From Gammaproteobacteria bacterium (GTDB taxonomy: Bacteria; Pseudomonadota; Gammaproteobacteria; Acidiferrobacterales; SZUA-150), in assembly GCA_029880755.1 (NCBI GenBank), contig JAOUNW010000003.1, positions 1-44,780 of the forward strand: 44,780 nucleotides of DNA, written 5' to 3'. This document shows positions 1 through 7,666 of the stretch, piece after piece. The notes under the pieces were generated by a model. That model worked only from the letters and a program-made list of their open reading frames with translations, had not been told where the DNA came from and ran no database searches. Position 1 is the first letter of the stretch. Each line of letters starts with the position of its first letter. The translations under genes were made by a program, and so were the position numbers.

Positions 1-1
1 C

Positions 2-340
2 AGCCGGGTTTCCAATAAGCGCTTAAGACGCATCCGGGTATTTTCTAACGGAAGTTACTATGGCATGAACTATGAAGACCAGGAACTGGTAATCGTCTAC
101 AAAGACGGTGCTTCAGTTAACACAGAAAGCCAATTGATGACACATCAGAAAAAGATATCAGTAAAATCACGGCCTTCTCTGGAAGTGGAGTTATACGATT
201 TCACGCATTCCGTGCGCAAAGACCTGCCGCCGGTTGTAGACGGTTACGCCGGACTCGCGGCGCTGCAGGTCGCCCTTCAAGTCAAGGAAAGAATCGCGTT
301 ATGTGCCCCCAACCAGAAAACATCCCATTCATTGACCTAG
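2..340 (+). CDS. Gfo/Idh/MocA family oxidoreductase, C-terminal part (5' truncated)
   Basis: The frame is open from base 2, so the gene begins before the window; the first ATG at 65 is internal. About 112 residues remain. The segment reading SNGSYYGMNYEDQELVIVYK, followed by a conserved-looking tail with DLPPVVDGYAGLAALQVAL, matches the end of NAD-dependent sugar dehydrogenases of the Gfo/Idh/MocA type, where a GxxGLxALxxA helix closes the domain. The Rossmann half is missing, so substrate cannot be judged. The stop overlaps the next gene by 40 bases, which implies translational coupling with the sugar aminotransferase. An oxidoreductase plus DegT aminotransferase pair is the usual way to make a 3-amino sugar nucleotide (GnnA/GnnB for lipid A, or WlbA/WlbC type for O-antigen); which one applies is inference. 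Confidence 0.8.
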   Translation, partial: SRVSNKRLRRIRVFSNGSYYGMNYEDQELVIVYKDGASVNTESQLMTHQKKISVKSRPSLEVELYDFTHSVRKDLPPVVDGYAGLAALQVALQVKERIALCAPNQKTSHSLT

Positions 341-1425
341 GCCGGGAATACGACAATCTCGAACAGGAGTGGTTGTCCGAAGTCAGAAAAATCGGCACGC
401 AGGGCCACTTCGTTATGGGAGAAAATGTTACCCGGCTGGAGCAGGAAATCGCCGATTACCTGGGTACGCAACACGGTATCGCTGTTGCCAGTGGAACGGA
501 TGCCTTGGTGTTGTCACTTCTGGCCTTAGGTATTGGGTCGGGCGACGAAGTGATTGTTTCGCCCTTCAGTTTCTTTTCCAGTGCTGAGGCCATCAGTATT
601 GTCGGAGCAACGCCTGTATTTGCCGACATCCTGCCTGACACTTTTCACATTGACCCCGCCTGCATCGAAAAGCGAATCTCGAAAAGGACCCGCGCTATCT
701 TACCGATTCATATCTTCGGCGCACCGGCAGACATGGGTTCAATCATGCGCCTGGCGGAGGCCAGTAATGTTGCCGTCATTGAAGACTGTGCACAGGCATT
801 CGGGGCCGAATATTACAACAAAAAGGCTGGCGGTCTTGGGACGACGGGGTGTTTTAGTTTTTACCCAACCAAAATCTTGAGTTGTTATGGTGATGGCGGT
901 TTTATCAGCACAGACGATGCAGACATTGCTGCACATTTAAGAACACTGCGTAACCATGGCGCGACCGATCCATTTATGCACGCGGAAATTGGCAGGAATA
1001 GCCGCTTGGACGAGATCCAGGCAGCCTTACTCCGGATAAAACTGAGAAATATCGACCAAATCCTGGAGGCGAGACGAAACGTGGCTGAAAGGTATAACGA
1101 GCGACTGGCTGATATTGTACGGTCAGTTCCTCTTTACCCGGAAAACAGCCGCCATGCTTATAATGTATACACTATCCGCACCGCCAATCGCGACCGGGTT
1201 AAGCAGTATCTTACAAGCCATGGCGTGAACGTGGCCGTGTGTTATCCCAAACCCCTGCACCTGCAGTCAGTCTACAAACAATTAAACTATCAATACGGTG
1301 ATCTGCCCGTTAGCGAGCAGGTCTGCCGGGAAGTTCTTTCCCTGCCAATCTACCCAAACATGCCCACACAACACATAGACCGTGTCTGCGAATTAATTCA
1401 GAAAACCTCTAAAATCCTGCAATAG
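301..1425 (+). CDS. DegT/DnrJ/EryC1/StrS family PLP-dependent sugar aminotransferase
   Basis: The 374-residue product has the family's normal length. It starts IPFIDLGREY and carries the cofactor-binding ASGTDALVLSLLALG, the VIEDCAQAFGAE aspartate region and the PLP lysine in SFYPTKIL, then GDGGFISTDD. The C-terminal domain has the RNSRLDEIQAALLRIKL and PKPLHLQ substrate segments. Such enzymes transfer an amino group, usually from glutamate, to a keto-sugar nucleotide in the cytoplasm. The ATG at 301 lies inside the upstream oxidoreductase gene, so the two are coupled. The pair would first oxidise and then aminate C3 of a UDP-sugar. GnnB of lipid A synthesis and WlbC/WbpE of surface glycans are both possible; no lpx or wzx-type neighbour is visible to decide. 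Confidence 0.9.
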   Translation: MCPQPENIPFIDLGREYDNLEQEWLSEVRKIGTQGHFVMGENVTRLEQEIADYLGTQHGIAVASGTDALVLSLLALGIGSGDEVIVSPFSFFSSAEAISIVGATPVFADILPDTFHIDPACIEKRISKRTRAILPIHIFGAPADMGSIMRLAEASNVAVIEDCAQAFGAEYYNKKAGGLGTTGCFSFYPTKILSCYGDGGFISTDDADIAAHLRTLRNHGATDPFMHAEIGRNSRLDEIQAALLRIKLRNIDQILEARRNVAERYNERLADIVRSVPLYPENSRHAYNVYTIRTANRDRVKQYLTSHGVNVAVCYPKPLHLQSVYKQLNYQYGDLPVSEQVCREVLSLPIYPNMPTQHIDRVCELIQKTSKILQ

Positions 1426-1461
1426 CACTACCGGACCGGAAACGGTTACAATTTGGCCTGT

Positions 1462-2121
1462 ATGTCTGGCCCCGAAAAAATTACCCACTCTCTCGATCTT
1501 GTCGAAGAAATTGATGCCTGGCTACCGCAAACCCAGTGCGGTCAGTGCGGCTATCCCCGCTGTTGGGATTATGCCCGCGCCATTGCAGGGAATCAGGCAG
1601 ACATTAATCAATGCCCACCGGGCGACAGCATCACCATTACCGGGCTGGCCCGGCTCTTAAACAAACCTGTGGTTGCACTCAACACTGCCTTTGGTGTGCA
1701 TCGCCCACGCACCCTGGCCGTCATCAAGGAATCACTGTGTATAGGATGCACTCTGTGCATTCAGGCATGTCCAGTGGATGCCATCGTCGGCAGCGCCAAA
1801 CTGATGCACACAGTAATCGCCCAGGAATGTACTGGCTGTGAATTGTGTCTGCCGCCCTGCCCTATGGATTGTATTGAATTGGTTCCTTATGCATCCCATA
1901 AAAAAAATACAGCGGACCGCTGGCCGGAATACTCGATGGTACAGACAGATCGTGCACGCAATCGGATCAACGCCAGAATACTGCGCTTGCAGGCTGAACA
2001 GAAGCCTCTGCGCGGCAGACATCACAAACAGTCTGCAGAAGAAGTTACCGACCCGGAAAAAATACGCCGGGAAATTCAGGCGGCGCTGGTACGGGTGAAG
2101 GCGAAAAAACAAAATCGTTAG
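1462..2121 (+). CDS. rnfB: RnfB-like soluble iron-sulfur protein (ferredoxin-type)
   Basis: Counting from the TTG at 1453, the protein has a CxxC-x4-C-x16-C cluster (C29, C32, C37, C54), the RnfB [4Fe-4S] domain. Two classical ferredoxin sites follow, CxxCxxCxxxCP (C96-C106 and C126-C136), each able to hold a [4Fe-4S] centre. The tail is basic and helical. Ordinary RnfB begins with a membrane helix; this one lacks it and starts directly at the cluster domain, so it is probably soluble. I prefer the ATG at 1462, but the TTG at 1453 also reads in frame and neither has a clear ribosome binding site. No rnfA, C, D, G or E genes lie nearby, while nth follows, as it does after the rnf operon in E. 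coli. The role is electron transfer to an unknown partner. Confidence 0.85.
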   Translation: MSGPEKITHSLDLVEEIDAWLPQTQCGQCGYPRCWDYARAIAGNQADINQCPPGDSITITGLARLLNKPVVALNTAFGVHRPRTLAVIKESLCIGCTLCIQACPVDAIVGSAKLMHTVIAQECTGCELCLPPCPMDCIELVPYASHKKNTADRWPEYSMVQTDRARNRINARILRLQAEQKPLRGRHHKQSAEEVTDPEKIRREIQAALVRVKAKKQNR

Positions 2122-2179
2122 CAACCCCGACCAAACGACTCTTCATGCTTAACCCAGTAATAGCCATTATGGGCAAATT

Positions 2180-2815
2180 ATGAATGCCGAAAAAAGAAGA
2201 AAACTGTTTGAGCGCCTGCAAGGCATGGATCCGCATCCAACGACAGAACTCAAATACAGAACCCATTTTGAATTACTGGTGGCCGTGATCCTTTCGGCGC
2301 AAGCAACAGACAAGGGAGTCAACAAGGCCACCGAAAAATTATTCCCGGTGGCCAACACACCCCAGGCCATCCTGGATCTGGGTTTAACCAAGTTTAAACG
2401 CTACGTCAAAACCATCGGTCTCTACAATACAAAAGCAGCCAATATCATGAAGACCTGTAAAATACTCGTGGAGAAACATCACGGCAAAGTTCCACGCACC
2501 CGGGAAGAACTGGAGGCCCTGCCCGGTGTCGGTCGTAAAACGGCCAATGTGATTCTTAATATTGCCTACGGCGAACCGACTATTGCTGTGGATACGCATA
2601 TTTTTCGCGTTGCCAACCGCACCGGCCTGGCGCCGGGGAAAAATGTGCTGGAAGTGGAAAAAAACCTGATGAAAGCCGTGCCGAAAGACTTCAGGCAACA
2701 TGCCCACCACTGGCTAATATTACACGGTCGTTATACGTGTATTGCCAGAAAACCCCGATGCGGCAGTTGTGTGATCTATAATTTATGCGAGTATCAGGAT
2801 AAAGTAGAGCCATGA
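2180..2815 (+). CDS. nth: Endonuclease III (DNA N-glycosylase/AP lyase)
   Basis: Removes oxidised pyrimidines from DNA and cleaves the abasic site in base excision repair. The 211 residues keep E. coli numbering: helix-hairpin-helix LPGVGRKTANV with catalytic Lys120, the catalytic Asp138 in AVDTH, and the C-terminal [4Fe-4S] cluster C187-x6-C194-x2-C197-x5-C203. The length equals the family norm and nothing looks damaged. It follows the RnfB-like gene by 58 bases, and its last four bases overlap the start of the FIST gene (ATGA), so the three may share a transcript. Confidence 0.98.
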   Translation: MNAEKRRKLFERLQGMDPHPTTELKYRTHFELLVAVILSAQATDKGVNKATEKLFPVANTPQAILDLGLTKFKRYVKTIGLYNTKAANIMKTCKILVEKHHGKVPRTREELEALPGVGRKTANVILNIAYGEPTIAVDTHIFRVANRTGLAPGKNVLEVEKNLMKAVPKDFRQHAHHWLILHGRYTCIARKPRCGSCVIYNLCEYQDKVEP

Positions 2816-3912
2816 GCACCATGGATGTTTGCACTGGCCTGAGCCACGGCAACAAAGCTTATCCGGAGCACGCGGCCAAGGCAGTAAAAAAAGCGCTTGA
2901 TCGCGCCGGCCTGTCACAGGCCAATGGTGTCTTGTTATTCCTCACCCCTGAATACGCCTCCGATCCCATTCCGGCATTACGCGCCGCGGCAAAAGCGGCC
3001 GGTTGTCTGCAAATTATCGGTTGTACGGGTGCCGGTCTGCTCACAGAAGAAGAGTGGGTACTGGATAGCCCGGGCGCGGCGGCCATGGTTTTTGGCAACC
3101 ACATCCATTTAGACATCCCTTCTACCCGGTTAACGAACGAAGAACTGCGACTGAGTTTTTGCACACCGGCAGGTATGACAGCGGATTGGCTGGACACACC
3201 CGCCCCCCGCCTGGGCGCGGTCTCGGGCGACGTTTTCGGCCAGGGGCCTTTCGTGGTCTGGAGTGGAGGACGAATTAATGATGGCCAGCACGTGGATACC
3301 GTCGTCAAAGGCGCCACCGGCGTGTTACTGGCTTCGCAGGGTGTGCATGCCTTGACCTCGCCCATCGAGGTAGCAGAAGTGGAAGGTTACGATGTCAGAC
3401 GCCTGGGCAACTACCCGGCGCTCAATGTGTTGGTACAATCTCTGCCGGAGCAGGTACGGGAAATGAAACGTCTGCCCTTCCATTTAATTATGGGTGGCGT
3501 CACCATCGGTGACCCGGCAACGGCGATTCGTGACGGTCGCTATCGGCTTAACCATATTATTTCTGCTAATCTCACGGACCAGTCCATTACGTTGTCTCAT
3601 CCACTCCATCCCGGTGAGCGCCTGTTCTGGGCCATGCGTGACGCCCTGACCGCCGAGCAAGCCATGCAGACATCCATCAAACAGGCGGAACAGCAATTAG
3701 GAACCCGGCCGGATTTTGGTTTTTTGTTTCCCTGCATGGGGCGGGGCCCGCATTTCTACGGTAATCGGGACCGGGACCTGGAGGTCATGAAATCCCGTTT
3801 TCCTGGCATGCCTATTATCGGGTTTTACGGCAATGGTGAGATCGGCCCGTTGGATGGCGCCAATCACTTGTACCAATATTCCGCGGTAGCAGGGCTTTTC
3901 AAGGCAAATTGA
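2812..3912 (+). CDS. FIST N-terminal/C-terminal domain protein (sensory)
   Basis: The 366-residue protein matches the FIST architecture. An N-terminal domain of about 200 residues has the IIGCTGAGLL segment typical of FIST_N. A C-terminal domain contains FLFPCMGRGPHFYG and PIIGFYGNGEIGP, which are FIST_C landmarks. FIST domains are thought to bind small ligands, possibly amino acids, and are often coupled to signalling proteins; here it stands alone with no transducer domain and no membrane segment. The start overlaps the nth stop by four bases, so translation is probably coupled. The ligand is not readable from the sequence. Confidence 0.9.
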   Translation: MSTMDVCTGLSHGNKAYPEHAAKAVKKALDRAGLSQANGVLLFLTPEYASDPIPALRAAAKAAGCLQIIGCTGAGLLTEEEWVLDSPGAAAMVFGNHIHLDIPSTRLTNEELRLSFCTPAGMTADWLDTPAPRLGAVSGDVFGQGPFVVWSGGRINDGQHVDTVVKGATGVLLASQGVHALTSPIEVAEVEGYDVRRLGNYPALNVLVQSLPEQVREMKRLPFHLIMGGVTIGDPATAIRDGRYRLNHIISANLTDQSITLSHPLHPGERLFWAMRDALTAEQAMQTSIKQAEQQLGTRPDFGFLFPCMGRGPHFYGNRDRDLEVMKSRFPGMPIIGFYGNGEIGPLDGANHLYQYSAVAGLFKAN

Positions 3913-4095
3913 CCTTATTTCAGAGCGTGACCCCAAAAACTCTCCCTGACTGGTGAACTTACCCGTCATCGCCAGGTCTCACCCACCAGTAACGAGTTCG
4001 TTGACAAATATCAACATTTTCGTGATGGTGCTGATACCGGTTTCGTTACGGCAATCGACAATCGACAATCTAACAATCTTTAGGAGCTATGAAAC

Positions 4096-4446
4096 ATGGC
4101 AAGTAAGAACAAAATGACCCCCCTGGCCGCCGCTATCGGCGTTTCCATTGCAGCTAGTCTGGCTACCCTGCCCCTGGCCGGTGCAGCAGAAAATCCATTC
4201 GCCATGAAAGACATTGGCAGTGGCTATAAGGTGGCTGAAGAAGGCAAGTGCGGTGGCAAGAAAGACGCCAAAGAAGGCGAATGCGGTGGCAAGAAGGAAG
4301 AAGCCAAGAAAGAAGGCAAGTGCGGTGGCAAGAAAGAAGAGGCCAAAGGCAAGAAGGAAGGCCAATGCGGTGAAGGCAAGTGCGGCGCCGACAAGAAGCA
4401 TGACGAAAAGGAAAAGAAAGAAGGTAACTGCGGCGGCAAGAAGTAA
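4096..4446 (+). CDS. hvfA: HvfA/BufA2-type precursor peptide with six EGxCG motifs
   Basis: This is the precursor of a ribosomally made, modified peptide. Residues 1-30 form a signal peptide with a hydrophobic stretch and an AGA-AE cleavage-like site, so the product should be exported. The rest is low complexity, rich in Lys, Glu and Gly, and holds exactly six cysteines (52, 63, 76, 91, 96, 112), each within EG[K/E/Q/N]CG. In related MNIO-modified peptides these cysteines are converted to oxazolone/thioamide or similar groups that bind copper or other metals. The ribosome site AGGAG at 4082 lies nine bases before ATG 4096; the ATG at 4089 leads to an immediate stop. Upstream, short AATCGAC repeats occur at 4052-4078 and a TTGACA at 4001 lacks a good -10. 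The modifying enzyme follows 11 bases later. Confidence 0.93.
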   Translation: MASKNKMTPLAAAIGVSIAASLATLPLAGAAENPFAMKDIGSGYKVAEEGKCGGKKDAKEGECGGKKEEAKKEGKCGGKKEEAKGKKEGQCGEGKCGADKKHDEKEKKEGNCGGKK

Positions 4447-4457
4447 GTCGTTAGTCA

Positions 4458-5318
4458 ATGGACACCAAAACTTATCCCGTTCATGGTGCCGGACTCGGTT
4501 TAAAGCGGGCCCTCATGGGCCCGCTGGCTGAGGCCTCTCCGACACAAATCAATTTTCTGGAAGTGGCTCCGGAGAACTGGATTGGTGTTGGCGGAAAATA
4601 TGGAAAACAATTTCATCGTTTCACGGAACGCTACCCGTTCCTGGCCCACGGACTTTCATTATCTATCGGCGGACCCGATAAACTGGACACCGCTTTTGTC
4701 CGAGATGTAAAAAACTTTCTCGACCAGTTTAATATCCGTTGTTACAGCGAACACCTGAGTTATTGCAGTGACGGCGGACACCTTTACGATCTTATGCCTA
4801 TCCCTTTTACCGAAGAAGCGGTTCACTATGTAGTAACTCGCATCCGGGAGGTGCAGGATATTCTAGAGCGGCGCATTGCCATGGAAAACATCTCCTACTA
4901 TGCCGCGCCTGGACAGGAAATGTCCGAAATCGATTTTATTAATGCCGTACTCAAAGAAGCCGACTGTGATTTGCTGCTGGATGTGAACAACATTTACGTT
5001 AACAGCATTAATCACGGCTATGACGCTGAAGAATTTCTCAAGGCATTGCCCGCCGAGCGGGTCGCCTATTTCCATATTGCGGGCCATTACAAGGAAGCGG
5101 AAGATTTGCTGGTGGATACCCATGGCGCGCCTGTGATCGACACGGTCTGGGATCTGCTGGACAAAGCCTATGAACATGTCGGAGTTGTGCCGACCCTGCT
5201 GGAACGCGATTTTAATATTCCGCCGTTGCAGGAATTATTAACGGAAATGGACCGCATTATTGAAATACAAAACAACTGGAGTCTGCGCAGTGAACCCTCT
5301 GCAGTCAAAACCCGCTAA
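4458..5318 (+). CDS. hvfB: MNIO family (DUF692) peptide-modifying iron enzyme HvfB/BufB
   Basis: A 286-residue TIM-barrel enzyme of the multinuclear non-heme iron oxidase family, which modifies cysteines of the precursor peptide in the cytoplasm before export. Expected metal ligands are visible in order: HGLSLSIGG (His64), SEHLSY (Glu98, His99), MENISYY (Glu143), LLLDVNNIYVNSINHG (Asp175, Asn177, His186), FHIAGH (His206, His210), DTHGAPV (Asp220, His222) and LLERDFNIP (Glu249). All are intact, so it is predicted to be active. The gene sits between precursor and partner protein; its 3' end overlaps the hvfC GTG start by 29 bases. The family assignment is firm; the exact modification is inferred from the EGxCG precursor. 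Confidence 0.96.
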   Translation: MDTKTYPVHGAGLGLKRALMGPLAEASPTQINFLEVAPENWIGVGGKYGKQFHRFTERYPFLAHGLSLSIGGPDKLDTAFVRDVKNFLDQFNIRCYSEHLSYCSDGGHLYDLMPIPFTEEAVHYVVTRIREVQDILERRIAMENISYYAAPGQEMSEIDFINAVLKEADCDLLLDVNNIYVNSINHGYDAEEFLKALPAERVAYFHIAGHYKEAEDLLVDTHGAPVIDTVWDLLDKAYEHVGVVPTLLERDFNIPPLQELLTEMDRIIEIQNNWSLRSEPSAVKTR

Positions 5319-6072
5319 CCAACCTGAATTTATTCGCAGACAACTGGAGTTTGCCGCCAATATCCGCCACCCGGATAATGCCGCACCTGCTGATATCGAG
5401 GATCGGCGCATGGCTGTCTATCGCGAGCTGTTTTACAACAATGTCGAGGATTTCATGGCCGGCAGTTACCCGGTAATCCGGGAGTTAATGGACGATGAAA
5501 GTTGGCATGCCATGATCCGGGATTATTATTCACGCCACAAAGCGAAAACGCCGCTGTTTCCGACGATGCCGGCGGAATTCCTGGATTACCTGCAGAACGA
5601 AAGAAACTCGGAAAATGATCCGCCATTTCTGATAGAACTGGCACATTACGAATGGATAGAGCTGGCCCTCGCTGTGTCGGATGAATCCATTGATATGCAG
5701 ACGATTGATCCCAATGCCAGCCTGCTAGAGGCGAGTCCGGTTATCTCACCTGTTGCGCTATCCTTAAGCTACGCGTTTCCGGTGCATAAAATTTCCCCCG
5801 ACTTCAAACCCACGCACCCGGACAACACACCAACTTTTTTGGTGGTGTACCGAAATCGGCAGGACCACGTAAAATTCCTGGAGATTAACGCAGTAACGTT
5901 CCGTTTGTTACAGCTTATCTCCGATAATCCAGTGCTGACAGGCAACGAAGTTCTTAATCATGTTGCATCGGAGCTGCCCGGACTGGACCGGGACGTGGTA
6001 CTAAAGAATGGCCAGCGGGCACTGGAAGATCTCAAATCATTCGGCATTATTTTGGGGGCCCGAAAAACCTAA
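5290..6072 (+). CDS. hvfC: HvfC/BufC-type DUF2063 partner protein of the MNIO enzyme
   Basis: The N-terminal part resembles DUF2063: residues with FIRRQLEFAANIRHP, then RRMAVYRELFYNNVEDFMAGSYP and LIELAHYEWIELAL, all typical of the putative DNA-binding/partner family that always accompanies DUF692 enzymes. Partners of this kind recruit the precursor leader to the enzyme. The C-terminal region (about residues 165-260) is a winged-helix-like fold with an HVASELPGLD segment. I chose GTG 5290 because GGAG at 5278 is correctly spaced; a TTG at 5260 would add ten residues without support. The reading frame overlaps the end of hvfB. A TGAGGGGC/GCCCCCTCA hairpin (6080-6106) separates it from hvfD. 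Confidence 0.93.
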   Translation: MNPLQSKPANQPEFIRRQLEFAANIRHPDNAAPADIEDRRMAVYRELFYNNVEDFMAGSYPVIRELMDDESWHAMIRDYYSRHKAKTPLFPTMPAEFLDYLQNERNSENDPPFLIELAHYEWIELALAVSDESIDMQTIDPNASLLEASPVISPVALSLSYAFPVHKISPDFKPTHPDNTPTFLVVYRNRQDHVKFLEINAVTFRLLQLISDNPVLTGNEVLNHVASELPGLDRDVVLKNGQRALEDLKSFGIILGARKT

Positions 6073-6079
6073 TCTGTCA

Positions 6080-6106
6080 TGAGGGGCGAGAACCACAGCC
6101 CCCTCA
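6080..6106 (+). other. Intercistronic hairpin between hvfC and hvfD
   Basis: TGAGGGGC pairs with GCCCCCTCA around an 10-base loop, seven bases after the hvfC stop. No U-tract follows, so it is not a classical terminator; it could set the ratio of the membrane protein to the modifying enzymes by processing or stability. Confidence 0.35.
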
Positions 6107-6161
6107 CTCTTCAGGCAAATCAGCATCACCAACTCAAAGCTGATTCATTTCAGGAGAATAC

Positions 6162-6632
6162 ATGGAAACCATCAATCACTATTATTTTATGGCAACAGAC
6201 AAGCTGAATTGGCTTGGTCAATATGTCGCCGGCCTGGTGTTACGTCTGCTATTGGCCTGGGAGTTTTGGGAAGCGGGTATTGAGAAATTCCGGGGCGAAA
6301 ACTGGTTTGCCGATATTCAGGGCAATTTTCCTTTTCCATTCAGCGTTATTCCTGCAGACATCAGCTGGTTCCTGGCAACCTGGACCGAGATTCTGGGTGC
6401 AGTGGGACTGGTTCTGGGACTAGCGACACGCTTCTGGAGTGCCGGTCTCATCATTCTTACTGTTGTTGCCTGGTCCAGCGTCCATGCCGGGAACGGTTAC
6501 AATGTGTGTGACAATGGATTCAAATTGCCCCTGATGTATCTTATTATGTTCATTCCTTTGTTAACCCAAGGGGCCGGTAAAGCGAGTCTGGACCACTGGA
6601 TTTCACACTACATAACCAAAAAACCCGCTTGA
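6162..6632 (+). CDS. hvfD: DoxX family membrane protein HvfD/BufD
   Basis: A 156-residue integral membrane protein with four predicted helices, of the DoxX family. Landmarks are LLLAWEFWEAGIEKFRGENWF near residue 30, then ATWTEILGAVGLVLGLATRFW, which are typical of DoxX members found as the fourth gene of MNIO clusters. A long hydrophilic segment with NVCDNGFK precedes the last helix. Its role is unknown; a part in electron supply or handling of the modified peptide at the membrane is inferred from constant linkage. A clear site AGGAG at 6151 precedes the ATG. The radical SAM gene follows after 25 bases on the same strand. Confidence 0.92.
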   Translation: METINHYYFMATDKLNWLGQYVAGLVLRLLLAWEFWEAGIEKFRGENWFADIQGNFPFPFSVIPADISWFLATWTEILGAVGLVLGLATRFWSAGLIILTVVAWSSVHAGNGYNVCDNGFKLPLMYLIMFIPLLTQGAGKASLDHWISHYITKKPA

Positions 6633-6657
6633 GTACATTAGCCGGCCCAGGACAATT

Positions 6658-7656
6658 ATGACTGATCTTGCTATACACCGCTTTCCACCCGACACGATTC
6701 CTGCATTTAATGAGTCATTGCATAATGCCGGTTGGTCGCCATTGCGCCGCGCACCGTTGACCGAACTTCAAGTCAATGTAGGCAAACTATGTAACCAGGC
6801 ATGCAATCATTGCCATGTGGATGCCGGGCCCAAGCGCACGGAAATAATGGCCTGGGAAACCATGACGCGCATTCTGCATTGGCGCCGGGAGTCCGGCCTG
6901 ACCAAAGTTGATATAACCGGCGGTGCTCCGGAATTAAACCCCCACTTTCGCCGATTTGTTGACTCATTGGTTAACGATGGTGTGCAGGTAACATGCCGGT
7001 GCAATCTTACAGTCTTACTTGAAACGGGACAGGAGGATCTGGCCCAGTGGTATGCCAATCGCGGCATTCGTTTGGTGTGTTCCCTGCCTTGCTACAATCA
7101 AGATAATGTTGATGCGCAACGCGGTAGAGGCGTTTTTCTCAAGAGCATTGAGGCACTAAAACTACTGAACAAGGAAGGTTACGGAAAACGGGAAACATTA
7201 ACATTGGATCTTGTTTATAATCCTAATGGCGCCTTTCTGCCGCCCGAACAAAGTAAACTGGAACTGGATTACAAAAAGAATCTGTTTGAGCAATATGGCA
7301 TTGAGTTTACGCGCCTGCTGACATTATCCAATCTCCCAATCAGCCGTTTTCAGCACTATCTGGAAAGGACCGGAAAAGAATGGGAATACTGGAATTTATT
7401 ATACGAGAAATTCAATCCAGGCACGCTGGAGGGCTTAATGTGTCGACACCTGATCAGTGTCGATTGGCAAGGCAAAGTGTACGACTGCGACTTTAATCAA
7501 ATGCTCGAACTGCCATTAGCCAGTTCCGGCCACACCTATCTTTGGCAAATTAACAGCCGGAATTTAACCAACAGCCCTATCGCTGTGGGCAGTCATTGTT
7601 ACGGTTGTACTGCCGGCGCGGGTAGCAGTTGCGGCGGGGCACTAACCGATTTGTAG
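6658..7656 (+). CDS. arsS: Radical SAM protein ArsS (arsenosugar biosynthesis type)
   Basis: A radical SAM enzyme with the CNQACNHC motif (C45, C49, C52) that binds the [4Fe-4S]-SAM cluster, followed by HVDAGPKR and DITGGAPELNPHF, all diagnostic for ArsS. The C-terminal DUF3641-like region has LMCRHLISVDWQGKVYDCDFNQML and the Cys-rich end CYGCTAGAGSSCGGA; related members often have selenocysteine near here, but this one uses only cysteine. ArsS is proposed to join a 5'-deoxyadenosyl group to methylated arsenic in arsenosugar synthesis. The AGGACA before ATG 6658 serves as ribosome site. It lies 25 bases after hvfD and may be its co-transcript, while the glycosyltransferase genes face it. No arsM methyltransferase is visible in the window. 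Confidence 0.9.
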   Translation: MTDLAIHRFPPDTIPAFNESLHNAGWSPLRRAPLTELQVNVGKLCNQACNHCHVDAGPKRTEIMAWETMTRILHWRRESGLTKVDITGGAPELNPHFRRFVDSLVNDGVQVTCRCNLTVLLETGQEDLAQWYANRGIRLVCSLPCYNQDNVDAQRGRGVFLKSIEALKLLNKEGYGKRETLTLDLVYNPNGAFLPPEQSKLELDYKKNLFEQYGIEFTRLLTLSNLPISRFQHYLERTGKEWEYWNLLYEKFNPGTLEGLMCRHLISVDWQGKVYDCDFNQMLELPLASSGHTYLWQINSRNLTNSPIAVGSHCYGCTAGAGSSCGGALTDL

Positions 7657-7666
7657 CCCGCATTAT

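Noticed and set aside
4001..4029. TTGACA as promoter of hvfA
   Set aside because: The position 17 bases downstream reads GATGGT, a poor -10, so it is not listed as a promoter.
4214..4531. Arg/Lys-rich frame overlapping the hvfA repeats
   Set aside because: Alternative frame of the low-complexity EGxCG region; the hvfA frame has signal peptide and motif support.
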